In this document: in pieces, positions 10,479 through 20,560 of the stretch
Layout of the letters: every line of letters begins with the position of its first letter
Position numbering within the stretch: the first letter of the stretch is position 1
Notes under the pieces: generated by a model
Told to the model about the DNA's origin: nothing
Databases searched by the model: none
Seen by the model: the letters and a program-made list of their open reading frames with translations, nothing else
Assembly: GCA_015060625.1 (NCBI GenBank)
Contig: SUYC01000003.1
Coordinates: forward strand, 62,001-126,000
Length of the DNA stretch: 64,000 bases
From: Xylanibacter ruminicola
GTDB taxonomy: Bacteria > Bacteroidota > Bacteroidia > Bacteroidales > Bacteroidaceae
Reading direction: 5' to 3'
Made by a program: the position numbers and the translations under genes

Positions 10479-11465
10479 ATGAGAAAGAATATATTATATA
10501 TAGCAATGGCATGCTTTGCGCTGGGCTTTACTGCCTGTAGCGACGATCCCAACGATGCCGTAACCAAGCACGTGTATGGTCCCGACGAGGCTCCCTATCT
10601 GCGTTCCGACGCCAGTGCTACAATCGCCTACAGCGCCGAGTTCCGCAAGGGACATGTGGCACCTAAGACCATTTATTTGAAAGATTATGCCGAGCAGATT
10701 CAGACTAAGTTGAAGATGACTGTTGATGACATGATTGCTGGTGTAGAATCAGGTAAGGTGGTATTCTACAATATTAACACCGCCCGTGGCTGCTGGAATA
10801 AGGCCGCAGCTACTAAGGGTAGCAATGGCTGGTGGTACGATGCCTCAGGCTTGGTAGCCGATGCCACTACTGGTGTTGCCTGCATCGAGCTCGACAAGAC
10901 TGCTAAGGCTCTCGTGCTGAGTGTGCCCGAGGAGTCGGCAGCTGGTGTATCGGTAGCTGCCAACGTAGGTTTCGCCATCGATAACGGTAAGGACTATGAT
11001 GACTATATCCGTTTCAACATCAGCTTTGCAGTAACCGATCCTGGTACGATTATCCTCAATGTTACCATTCCTGCAGGCGATTATGCCAGCTACGAGGTTG
11101 AGTTCGCTGGTGTTGAGAGTGCTATCCAGGCATGCTTCGGTATGACCTCAAGCGAATTTAATGCATTGGTACAGGATGCTGCAGGTGATATCGCCATGTA
11201 TATGGTTGATGAAGCCGGCAACTGGGATACCTCTTCTAGCTATACCGCCAATGGTATTGGTTACTGGCTTGATGCTACAGGCAAGGTTACTACTTGGGGT
11301 ACCGATGGCTTTTCCTACTATGTTGAGACACATGATGGTACCGTAGGTATCGGTCGTGCTCCTGGTTTGGCTTCTGGCACCGAAGGTAAACTGCACCTTG
11401 TTTATGCCAGCAAGAGCGATAGTAGCAAGTTTATCGAGTTTGTTATTAACACCACATTAGAGTAA
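10479..11465 (+). CDS. Lipoprotein with DUF4859-like C-terminal domain
   Basis: 328 aa; lipobox FTACSDD; C-terminal region resembles the C-terminus of the next gene (GYWLDATGKVTTWGT vs GSWINAEGYAATWGE). Confidence 0.6.
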   Translation: MRKNILYIAMACFALGFTACSDDPNDAVTKHVYGPDEAPYLRSDASATIAYSAEFRKGHVAPKTIYLKDYAEQIQTKLKMTVDDMIAGVESGKVVFYNINTARGCWNKAAATKGSNGWWYDASGLVADATTGVACIELDKTAKALVLSVPEESAAGVSVAANVGFAIDNGKDYDDYIRFNISFAVTDPGTIILNVTIPAGDYASYEVEFAGVESAIQACFGMTSSEFNALVQDAAGDIAMYMVDEAGNWDTSSSYTANGIGYWLDATGKVTTWGTDGFSYYVETHDGTVGIGRAPGLASGTEGKLHLVYASKSDSSKFIEFVINTTLE

Positions 11466-11472
11466 TTGTAAT

Positions 11473-13788
11473 ATGATGTATTTGAATAGACTTATGAGCA
11501 AGAGCGCCTTGGTTGCGCTCTTCGCTCTCGGTCTCTCGGGTTGCACCAGCGACGACGAGGTGATTGTTGGTAACATCACCATTGCCGAGACCGAATTGAA
11601 TAAGACTGTAGAGTGGGACGAGGTGGAGAGCTCTATCACCTTTACTGCTAACGATAAGTGGACAGCCAGTGTGAGTGATGTCACCACCCGAGCCCTTAAC
11701 ACCAAGATTGAGTGGCTGACGCTGACTGTGAACAGTGGCGATGCCGGCGAGGTAAAGATGCCATTCTGCCTCTCGAAGAACGATTCAGAGTTCTATCGCG
11801 ATGCTCAGATTGCCATCCATTGTGGCGATAAGACCTCGATCATCAACGTACATCAGAATCAGAACCCCGATGCTGTGCACACCATGGATAAGTCGCAGGT
11901 TGAGAACTTCGACAAGTACATCTGCCCAGGCTCTTGGAACGAAGGTTTCGAGAAAGGTGTGGATAATATGTTGCGCGACGATGCCAAGTGGAGCTTCTGG
12001 CGCATGAAGCAGAGCGAGCATTTCTTCGTGTTCTGGGAGCCAGGCTTCGGCTACGATCCCAATGGAAGCGACGTGCCAGCCGCCCTGCGTGTGAATATCG
12101 ACGACCTGCTGGCCAAGGCCGAGCAGTTCTATACCACCAATGTCGAGAAACTGAAGATGGTGACCGTTGGTCAGGGTAAGAGCCAGCTCGATAAGTATAA
12201 GATGCAGATCTATCTGCTGTATCAGCAGGATTGGCTTGCCACAGGTTCTGGCTACGACAACACGATTGGCGCCCTCTGGGTGAACCCATCTACCTGTCAG
12301 CCTGTAGGCTCTACCATTGCTCACGAGATAGGTCACTCATTCCAGTATCAGGCTGGTTGCGACAAGCTGCTTAACGGACAGGCTGAAGAAACCAGCTATG
12401 GTATGAGCGGCGGTTTCCGCTATGGCTTTGGCGAGAACGGTGCCGGTGGCTGTGCTTACTGGGAGCAGTGCGCTCAGTGGCAGTCGTTCCAGGATTATCC
12501 TGAGGAGTGCTTCACCCAGAATCCGCATCCTTCGGTATGGCTCCGCAATCACCATCGTCACTTCAACCACGAGTTTATGCGCTATGCCTCCTACTGGCTG
12601 CAGTACTACCTTACCCAGAAACATGGCATCGAGGCTTACGGTCGCATCTGGCAGGAGAGCACTTATCCCGAGGATCCTATCCAGACCTATGCCCGCCTGT
12701 TCTGTGGCAACGATATGGAGAAGTTCTACGACGAGTATTACGACTATGCAGCCCGTGCTGTCAGCTACGACTTCGATGCTGTTCACCAGTATCTCAGTCT
12801 GAATCCTACGGCTGCTAACTATGCTACGAACATGCTGCCTAAGGATGGTGGTTTCCAGCCTACCTACGACAACTGTCCTGGTACCACAGGCTTTAATGCC
12901 ATCGAGCTGAATATTCCTGCTGCTGGTACAACTGTTAAGGCCGACCTGAAAGCTGTAACGCCAGGTAGCGCCCTAGTTAGCGGCGATGCCGGCAAGGTGG
13001 TTGATGGCGATGGTAATGCCAAGGGTAATGTCAGCACCTACAACCAGCAGTCGAACACCACATCGGCTTACCGCATTGGTTTTGTAGCCATTAGCGGCGA
13101 TAAGGCCACCTATGGCACTATGGCTAAAGGTAAGAATGCTGTAGCCGAGATGAAGGTGCCTGCTGGAACCGATAAGCTCTACCTCGTGGTAGTAGCCACA
13201 CCTACTGATTATCAGCGACAGGCTTGGGACGACGATGAGACCAACGACCAGCAGTGGCCTTACAACGTGAAGTTCAGTGGCACTGGCGTGAAGGGTTTTG
13301 TAGAGATTCCTGCCGGCGATCCTACCGATGTGACTTTCACCCATAATCTGAATGGACTGGATGCCGCTTACGAAGGTTATGAGGTTGGTGCTATCGACCT
13401 GTTGGGCGAGGGCTATATGGAGAAGATGGCGAAAGCCTTCAAGCTGCAACCTGCTGAGATCCTGGCTAATCTGGCTCCACGCGATGGCGATGCCGTCACA
13501 CCTGCCGAAGGTAAGATTGCCATTGGTCTGACACAGCCCGACGGAACCATCAGTTTTGCCTGCTCTACTAACGCCATTGGTTCATGGATCAATGCCGAAG
13601 GTTATGCTGCCACATGGGGCGAAGGCCAACTCTACTACGAGTATGATGGTTCTTCTTACAACTTCCCCGTCGGCTTTAAGCCCGGCACCGTTGAGGCTGG
13701 TAAGACTTACACCATGAAGCCCACTTGGGTTTACACCAAGGGTGGCAAGCAGTATAAAGCCACGTTCACACTGAATATGCAATTCTAA
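11473..13788 (+). CDS. Secreted lipoprotein with BACON-like N-terminus, HExxH zincin-like (DUF6055-like) domain and C-terminal DUF4859-like domain
   Basis: 771 aa; lipobox LSGCTSD; STIAHEIGHSFQYQ contains HExxH; C-terminal similarity to 10479-11465 product. Confidence 0.6.
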   Translation: MMYLNRLMSKSALVALFALGLSGCTSDDEVIVGNITIAETELNKTVEWDEVESSITFTANDKWTASVSDVTTRALNTKIEWLTLTVNSGDAGEVKMPFCLSKNDSEFYRDAQIAIHCGDKTSIINVHQNQNPDAVHTMDKSQVENFDKYICPGSWNEGFEKGVDNMLRDDAKWSFWRMKQSEHFFVFWEPGFGYDPNGSDVPAALRVNIDDLLAKAEQFYTTNVEKLKMVTVGQGKSQLDKYKMQIYLLYQQDWLATGSGYDNTIGALWVNPSTCQPVGSTIAHEIGHSFQYQAGCDKLLNGQAEETSYGMSGGFRYGFGENGAGGCAYWEQCAQWQSFQDYPEECFTQNPHPSVWLRNHHRHFNHEFMRYASYWLQYYLTQKHGIEAYGRIWQESTYPEDPIQTYARLFCGNDMEKFYDEYYDYAARAVSYDFDAVHQYLSLNPTAANYATNMLPKDGGFQPTYDNCPGTTGFNAIELNIPAAGTTVKADLKAVTPGSALVSGDAGKVVDGDGNAKGNVSTYNQQSNTTSAYRIGFVAISGDKATYGTMAKGKNAVAEMKVPAGTDKLYLVVVATPTDYQRQAWDDDETNDQQWPYNVKFSGTGVKGFVEIPAGDPTDVTFTHNLNGLDAAYEGYEVGAIDLLGEGYMEKMAKAFKLQPAEILANLAPRDGDAVTPAEGKIAIGLTQPDGTISFACSTNAIGSWINAEGYAATWGEGQLYYEYDGSSYNFPVGFKPGTVEAGKTYTMKPTWVYTKGGKQYKATFTLNMQF

Positions 13789-13806
13789 TTTTTTCGATAT
13801 TCTAAG

Positions 13807-15168
13807 ATGAAGAAGTTTTTTCTTTCGAGTTTGGCGGTTCTGTTGATGGTTGCCTGTTCGTCGGGAAGCGATGTGCCGGAGCCAAGCCCTGTTGTACCTA
13901 CGCCGTCGACAGTTGATACAACTAAGGTAGATACTTCAAAAACCGATCAGAATCCTGTTGCGGTGAAGTTTGCTGCCAAGTATCGAGTGGCAAAGATGCA
14001 GATTACAACGGATGGACAGCAGGCTGTCGACTCGAAAGAGAAAGCTGATTATCGCAATTGTACGATTAAAATAGAGAGTGATACGGCAGCATGGAACTAC
14101 GAGGGCCGTGGACGTATTCGCGGCAGAGGTAACTCAACATGGATCTGGTATCCCAAGAAACCATACCGTATTAAACTCGACGAAAAGGCATCAGTACTTG
14201 GTCTTGATGCTAATAAAGACTGGGTGCTGCTGGCCAACTATCGCGACCCAACCCATCTGATGAACACCTTTGTGTTCGAGATGGGGTATGGGTTGAATAT
14301 GCCTTTTACCAATCATACACGCTATGTAGAGGTTACGCTTAATGGCGATTATATCGGTCTGTATCAGTTGACGGAGCAGATAGAAGTAGGAAAGAGTCGT
14401 GTGGATATTGGTAAGAAGAAAGGATGGCTATTATCACTTGATGTCGACGACGGCCCTGCTGAGGCTCCTACCGCAGGCGACAATTTCTGGTCGCAGGTAT
14501 ACCGTATGCCAGTATGTGTAAAGAGTCCTGAAGCTGAGGATTATGCTACCCCCGAAACCCTATTAGATGATGCAAAAAAGGCACTTGGCGACCTTGAAAA
14601 CGTAATACATAGTCACGACTACGAAGCACTTAAGAAGGTGCTGAATGTTCAGTCGATGATTGACTATCTGCTGATTCAGGAGTACGTTTACAATGTCGAA
14701 GTGTCTGCACCGCGTAGCATCTACATCCACAAAGATAAAGGTGATGCACTCTGGACTTTCGGACCGCTATGGGACTTTGATGCCGGTTTTGATTTCGACT
14801 GGGGACATATGTACGATGGACACGGCTATTTCGCTGATTATCGCGAGACGGTTCTTGGTACCGATCCTGCCCGTCATGTCAGCAATTACGATTATGTGCC
14901 GAGTTTCTTTACTGACATGTGGAAGAACAAGGCATTCGTCAGCGATGTAAAGGCGCGTTGGAAGGAAATAAAACCGCGTATTATCGCTGAGTTCTGGGCA
15001 GAGACCAAGCGCTATGCCGACGCTGCTGCCGAGGCGATGGAGCGCGATGCTAAGCGCTGGCCCATCGACAAGAAATACACTACAGAAATCAATCGAATGG
15101 AGAAATGGCTCAACTCAAGAGCTGTTTATATGGACAATATTGTAAGCAACTATCCAAGTGGAAACTGA
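13807..15168 (+). CDS. CotH-like kinase family lipoprotein
   Basis: 453 aa; GRGRIRGRGNSTWIWYPKKPYRIKLDEK, NLYQLTEQIEV-like GLYQLTEQIEVGKSRVDI, WDFDAGFDFDW motifs. Confidence 0.85.
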   Translation: MKKFFLSSLAVLLMVACSSGSDVPEPSPVVPTPSTVDTTKVDTSKTDQNPVAVKFAAKYRVAKMQITTDGQQAVDSKEKADYRNCTIKIESDTAAWNYEGRGRIRGRGNSTWIWYPKKPYRIKLDEKASVLGLDANKDWVLLANYRDPTHLMNTFVFEMGYGLNMPFTNHTRYVEVTLNGDYIGLYQLTEQIEVGKSRVDIGKKKGWLLSLDVDDGPAEAPTAGDNFWSQVYRMPVCVKSPEAEDYATPETLLDDAKKALGDLENVIHSHDYEALKKVLNVQSMIDYLLIQEYVYNVEVSAPRSIYIHKDKGDALWTFGPLWDFDAGFDFDWGHMYDGHGYFADYRETVLGTDPARHVSNYDYVPSFFTDMWKNKAFVSDVKARWKEIKPRIIAEFWAETKRYADAAAEAMERDAKRWPIDKKYTTEINRMEKWLNSRAVYMDNIVSNYPSGN

Positions 15169-15169
15169 T

Positions 15170-16420
15170 ATGAAACGAATAATACTATTGGCATCGTGCG
15201 TATTTGCAAGCTATACAGCATTGCACGCCCAGAAGAAGATATACATCCCTGAGGACCTGCGAAAGATGGATTTGCAGGCTGATACCTCGCAGTGGTCGTT
15301 TAAGCGTAGTATCGAGACCGACGATCTGATACTGATGTGGGAGCGAGGTTTTGGCAGCGATACAAGCAATCCGCCGATGCTTGAGGGCAAACCTATGAGT
15401 TTCAACCTCACTAATCTGCGCGACCGTGTGCAGGAGTTTTATCACTTCTTCCGCGATACGCTGGCTTTCTCGTTGCCTGGGTCTAAGGCCGATAAGTATA
15501 AGATGATGGTGATGGTAAATTACTCGCTCGACGGTACGGCCTATGGTGGCACCTACGACAATTTTATTGGCGCCCTATGGGTGGCCCCCAACCGTATACA
15601 GGATGCCAAGATGAACTGCATGGCGCACGAACTGGGACACTCGTTCCAGTTGCAGATACCCGCCGATAGTGTAGGTGACGCATGGGGAGGATCTGGCTTT
15701 TTCGAGATGACATCGCAGTGGATGCTGTGGCAGGTTAATCCTGGTTGGTTAACCGATGAGAACTACCACTTCGAGGCATTCAAGCAGCTCACCCACAAGG
15801 CCTATCTGCATCTCGATAATATCTATCACTCGCCCTTTGTTATCCAGTGGTGGAGCGATTTGCACGGGCGCAAGTCGATAGCCGAACTGTATCGCCAGGG
15901 TAGGATAGGCGAGGATCCTGTGATGACCTATAAGCGCATGTACAATATGAGTCAAAAGCAGTTCTGCGACGAGATGTTCCGCGGCTATCAGCATCTGGTA
16001 AACTTCGATTTCAACCATGCCCGTAAAGAAACCCGCCAATATGCCTGCACATTCGATACCGAGACAGAAGGCGGAAAGTGGCTGCGCCCCAAGAACTATC
16101 CTGAGGAATACGGATTCAACGCCATCAAACTAGATGATAAGGTAAACCTTAATGCCAGAAAGTTCAGACTGAATATACAGGGCGATAACCTGCGTTATGG
16201 TTTTGTAGGCATAACTACCGATGGCCAGTCGGTTTATAGCGATGTGAATGCCACAGAGTTCGTCGTACCAAAATCAAAACGCCTTTCTCACCTCTATCTC
16301 ATTGTGATGGGAGCTCCTTTGCAGCACTATCACATACCGATGCCTACAGACGAAAATTATAAAAATCCACAAAAACTTTTGGAGTTTCCATATAGTTTTC
16401 GTATTTTTGCCACCCGATGA
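15170..16420 (+). CDS. Secreted HExxH protein, DUF6055-like (paralogue of the central domain of 11473-13788)
   Basis: MKRIILLASCVFASYTALHA signal peptide (start chosen at 15170 rather than track start 15158); CMAHELGHSFQLQ; shared W(R/E)(M/R)... and FIGALWV motifs with upstream gene. Confidence 0.65.
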   Translation: MKRIILLASCVFASYTALHAQKKIYIPEDLRKMDLQADTSQWSFKRSIETDDLILMWERGFGSDTSNPPMLEGKPMSFNLTNLRDRVQEFYHFFRDTLAFSLPGSKADKYKMMVMVNYSLDGTAYGGTYDNFIGALWVAPNRIQDAKMNCMAHELGHSFQLQIPADSVGDAWGGSGFFEMTSQWMLWQVNPGWLTDENYHFEAFKQLTHKAYLHLDNIYHSPFVIQWWSDLHGRKSIAELYRQGRIGEDPVMTYKRMYNMSQKQFCDEMFRGYQHLVNFDFNHARKETRQYACTFDTETEGGKWLRPKNYPEEYGFNAIKLDDKVNLNARKFRLNIQGDNLRYGFVGITTDGQSVYSDVNATEFVVPKSKRLSHLYLIVMGAPLQHYHIPMPTDENYKNPQKLLEFPYSFRIFATR

Positions 16421-19400
16421 GAAAGATATTGCTACTGATGGTGTGTTTGCTTGGTATTCTGAATTCAGAAGCCAAGAGCGATTTTCGTTTTCGCAACCTG
16501 ACGATGAATGATGGTTTGACGGCTAACGCAGTGCGCAATATTGTACAAGATAGGAATGGCTACATATGGTTTGGTACCGATAATGGCTTATGCCGTTACG
16601 ATGGCCGTCGGGTGTTGCCATTCCGTATCGCCGAACTTGGTATCAGCCAGTATATCTCGGCCCTCCAGGTGGCCGACGAGGGCCTTTATGTTGGTACAGC
16701 AAAGGGTGTGTTCTACATCGATTACCAGCATCTGGCTTTTGAGAAATTGCCCATGAATATCCATACCACCGTTACCTCGTTTGCTACTGACAAGGAGGGC
16801 GCACTCTGGCTTTCAACTATGGGGCAGGGGGTATGGCGGTATAACGTCAGAACCCGGCAGAGTAAGCATTACGTCATACCTACGGCCGATAACGTAGTGG
16901 CTCGCGTCTTGGTTGATAACAGTAATCAGATTTGGACCGTTACCAACTGGGGTGCACCTTACGTCTTACGCCTGAACCGGTTGCATAATCAGTTCGAGCC
17001 CGTCAGTCTGAGCTATCCCGCTGCCTATAACGCCTTGAGCATGCTGCAAACCCGCGACGGGCGTTATTGGCTGGGCACCTGGGAGCAAGGCTTGTTGCTG
17101 ATGCATGGCGACGGACGGTTAGAGCAGATGCTCAGTCCCCAGCGCTCGAAAGTAGGCTGGCACATACACTCCCTGTTCGAGCTGCCCGACGGACATATCT
17201 GTATCGGTTGTGACGACGGACTGATTATCCTGAACCCTAAAACGGGGCAATGGAAACAGTTCGATGATCGTTTTGTATATGCCATCACCAGTGATACCGA
17301 GGGCGGCATGTGGATAGGCACATTCTACAGCGGTGTCAAGTATATCTCGCCTGTAGGCAAACGTTTCGAAGGCTTTACGATGGCCAACGGCCTGTCGGGC
17401 AATGTCATCTCGCGTTTTTGTGAGGATAAACAGGGACGCATTTGGATAGCCAGCGACGATGGTGGACTGATGTGCTATCTGCCTAAAGAGCGGCGTTTCA
17501 GCGATTATCCTCATCGCAGTGTGCTCAGCAAGCACAATGCGCACGCCCTCTGTCTGAGTGGCAACGAACTGTGGGTGGGCACCTATACCGATGGCATACA
17601 GGTACTGGATTTGGAAACTGGCAGTCTGCATCAATACACCCAGACCAGCAGCCCTCACTCACTCGATAATCCTAGCTGCTATGCACTCTATACCGACAAA
17701 AAAGGGCGTGTGTGGGCAGGTACAATGGAGGGACTGAATATGTATAACCGTGCCACCAACCAGTTTGAGCGCATCGCCCATCTGAATTCGATGGTGATAG
17801 ATATCGACGAAGACAGAAGCGGCAACTTATGGATATCAACTCAAGGCAACGGTCTGTGGCGCTATCATATCGCTACACGCAAACTGAAACAATACAAGCA
17901 CCAGGAAGGCAACCGACAGTCGCTGCCCGACAATCAGATCAACTGCTGTCTGGTAGATGAGGCTGGCACGTTGTGGGTGGGTACGCTCGACGGGCTTTGT
18001 GCCTACAATACTCGAACCGATGCTTTTGCCTATGTAGATCTCGATGCCCCCAATCACGATGTGATGGGTATCATCGAGGATCAGGGAGCACTGTGGCTCT
18101 CTACCGAGAGAGGCATCATCAGATACGAACCCACGCAGCCGCAAACCAGGCGGTTCACCCTTCACGACGGTCTGGTTAGTGAGCAGTTCCAACCCAATGC
18201 CTGCCTGAAAACCAAGGACGGCTGCATCTGTTTCGGCAGTACCGCTGGTTTCAATAGTTTCTATCCCTATCAGATAAAAACCAATAGTGTGATGCCGCCT
18301 GTGTATGTCACTTCGCTCGAAATTCTGAATCGCGAGGAACGTAATGCCGAAGGCCAACCCATCGACCTGACGCTGACCAAGCAGATAACGATAGGCTATA
18401 GCGATTCGAAGATGGTTACCCTATCGTTTGCATCGCTCAGCTATTGTTCGCCCGAGAAGATTCAGTATGCCTATATGCTCGAAGGCTTCGACCGCGATTG
18501 GAACTACGTAGGCAACCAGAACCGCGCCACCTATACCAACCTGCCTGCAGGCACTTATACCTTCCGTGTAAAGGCCACCAACAACGATGGCATCTGGAGT
18601 GACAACGAGGCCGAACTTAAAATCATCGTGCAGCCCCCGTTCTGGTGGAGCTGGTATGCCAAACTGCTATATCTGGTGCTGATGGTTACGGCGGTGTATT
18701 ACTATGTACAGCTGCGACTGAAACGTGCCGAACGCCAGCACCAGCGCGAACTGCAGCTGCTGAACGAACAGAAGGAGAAAGAGGTTCGTGAGGCCCGACT
18801 GAACTTCTTTACGATGATCGCCCACGAGATACGTACGCCCGTTTCGCTGATTATCGGACCGCTGGAGAAAATGCTAAAACACGGCACTCCATCCGACGAC
18901 CTAAAGGTGATTGACCGCAACGCCCATCGCCTGCTGGAACTGGTCAACCAGTTGCTCGACTTCCGTAAGGTCGAACAGCAGAGCTTGGTGATGCATTTTG
19001 CCCCACATAATATCTACCAGCTGATGGTGTCGGTAAGCGAACGCTTTGCTCCCACTTTTGAGCAGAACGGCAAGCGTTTCGCGGTTATCTATCCCGACGA
19101 GCATTTTACTGCCATTGTCGATCAAGAGGCAGTGATAAAAACCATCAGTAATCTGCTGACCAATGCCAACAAATACAGTAAGGATGAGGTGCAGCTGAAA
19201 TGCAGCGAAGACCCCGATGGTGAGCACTTCCGCATCAGCGTGAGCGATAATGGTGCAGGCATCCGCGAGCAGGATCGCCAGCGCATCTTTCAACCTTTCT
19301 TCCAAGCCGAGGGCAACAAGCCTGGCACAGGCATCGGTCTGAACATCGTGAAGAATATCGTTACTCAGCACCACGGTGACATCCTGGTAGATTCGGAACT

Positions 19401-20328
19401 GGGGCAGGGTAGTACCTTTACCATTGTGTTGCCCGTGAGTCAGACCGAGACAGAAGTGATCGAGACCGGGAAGTCTTCGCAGCCTGCTACTATCGACGAC
19501 CAGACGGCCATGGTTCAGCCACCTCTTCCATCAGCTACCTCTCAGTTCTCAATTCTCAGCTCTCACCTCTCAGTTCTCCCAACCATGCTCATCGTCGATG
19601 ATTCCGAAGATATGCGTCAGTTCCTGGAGAGCAATTTCAAGGAAAAGTACCAGATTATTACCGCTGGCGATGGTATCGAGGCGCTGCACCTGTTGCAACA
19701 GCACGAGGTGAGCATCATCATCAGCGACTGGATGATGCCCCGTATGGATGGTGCTGAGTTCTGTCGCCGTGTGCGCCAGAATGCACTCACCAGTCATATC
19801 CCCTTTGTGATGCTCACCGCCAAGACCGACGACGACTCGAAGGTGACGGGTATGGACGTGGGTGCAGATACCTATATCGAGAAGCCTTTCTCGTTGCAGT
19901 ATCTCGAAGCCTGCATCCGTAATATCCTGCAGATACGTCGGCAACTGATGGAGAAATTCTCAACCCAGCCGTTAGAGCCCGTGACCGAGATTGCTCAGAA
20001 TCCTACCGACAACGAGTTCTTGAAAAAGATGAACCAAATTATCGAGGACAACTTCTCTAATGCCGATCTCAATGTTGATTTCCTGGCCGACCAGCTTCAT
20101 ATCAGTCGTAGCGGACTGTTTGCCAAAATCAAATCGCTGGCCGATGTAACCCCCAATGAGATGATACAGATAGTGCGCCTGAAACGCGCTGCCCAACTAC
20201 TGCAGGAGGGAGGACACATGGTGAGCGAAGTAGGCTATATGGTAGGTTTCTCCAATCCCTCGTACTTCTCGAAGTGTTTCCAAAAGCAGTTTGGCATCCG
20301 TCCTACCGATTACATGAAACACGCCTAA
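16417..20328 (+). CDS. Hybrid two-component system regulator (HTCS): beta-propeller sensor, Y_Y_Y, HisKA, HATPase, receiver, AraC-type HTH
   Basis: 1303 aa; repeated GxLWVGT..GL propeller motifs, FFTMIAHEIRTPVSLIIGPLEKML, DNGAGI, MLIVDDSEDMRQFLESNF, C-terminal VGFSNPSYFSKCFQKQFGIRPTDY. Confidence 0.97.
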   Translation: MRKILLLMVCLLGILNSEAKSDFRFRNLTMNDGLTANAVRNIVQDRNGYIWFGTDNGLCRYDGRRVLPFRIAELGISQYISALQVADEGLYVGTAKGVFYIDYQHLAFEKLPMNIHTTVTSFATDKEGALWLSTMGQGVWRYNVRTRQSKHYVIPTADNVVARVLVDNSNQIWTVTNWGAPYVLRLNRLHNQFEPVSLSYPAAYNALSMLQTRDGRYWLGTWEQGLLLMHGDGRLEQMLSPQRSKVGWHIHSLFELPDGHICIGCDDGLIILNPKTGQWKQFDDRFVYAITSDTEGGMWIGTFYSGVKYISPVGKRFEGFTMANGLSGNVISRFCEDKQGRIWIASDDGGLMCYLPKERRFSDYPHRSVLSKHNAHALCLSGNELWVGTYTDGIQVLDLETGSLHQYTQTSSPHSLDNPSCYALYTDKKGRVWAGTMEGLNMYNRATNQFERIAHLNSMVIDIDEDRSGNLWISTQGNGLWRYHIATRKLKQYKHQEGNRQSLPDNQINCCLVDEAGTLWVGTLDGLCAYNTRTDAFAYVDLDAPNHDVMGIIEDQGALWLSTERGIIRYEPTQPQTRRFTLHDGLVSEQFQPNACLKTKDGCICFGSTAGFNSFYPYQIKTNSVMPPVYVTSLEILNREERNAEGQPIDLTLTKQITIGYSDSKMVTLSFASLSYCSPEKIQYAYMLEGFDRDWNYVGNQNRATYTNLPAGTYTFRVKATNNDGIWSDNEAELKIIVQPPFWWSWYAKLLYLVLMVTAVYYYVQLRLKRAERQHQRELQLLNEQKEKEVREARLNFFTMIAHEIRTPVSLIIGPLEKMLKHGTPSDDLKVIDRNAHRLLELVNQLLDFRKVEQQSLVMHFAPHNIYQLMVSVSERFAPTFEQNGKRFAVIYPDEHFTAIVDQEAVIKTISNLLTNANKYSKDEVQLKCSEDPDGEHFRISVSDNGAGIREQDRQRIFQPFFQAEGNKPGTGIGLNIVKNIVTQHHGDILVDSELGQGSTFTIVLPVSQTETEVIETGKSSQPATIDDQTAMVQPPLPSATSQFSILSSHLSVLPTMLIVDDSEDMRQFLESNFKEKYQIITAGDGIEALHLLQQHEVSIIISDWMMPRMDGAEFCRRVRQNALTSHIPFVMLTAKTDDDSKVTGMDVGADTYIEKPFSLQYLEACIRNILQIRRQLMEKFSTQPLEPVTEIAQNPTDNEFLKKMNQIIEDNFSNADLNVDFLADQLHISRSGLFAKIKSLADVTPNEMIQIVRLKRAAQLLQEGGHMVSEVGYMVGFSNPSYFSKCFQKQFGIRPTDYMKHA

Positions 20329-20379
20329 GGCTCACGCCGCTGCAATAATTGACTAAAAATCTTAAAAGATATTAAAAAT

Positions 20380-20412
20380 ATCGAGGTGTATCGCGTTTTG
20401 ATACATCTCGAT
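20380..20412 (+). terminator. Rho-independent terminator downstream of HTCS
   Basis: ATCGAGGTGTATC-gcgtttt-GATACATCTCGAT followed by TTTTATTTT. Confidence 0.85.
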
Positions 20413-20560
20413 TTTTATTTTGCAACCATAACCAAATTATTATCAAATAAAAATTAAGTTATTATGGTAAACATTTTTTTTATAACCGTTCTAATAATGG
20501 CTCTCAACGAGCTGGTGTCGGATATCAAGCGTACCTCTGCATAGTGAGAGGAGTGTTGAT

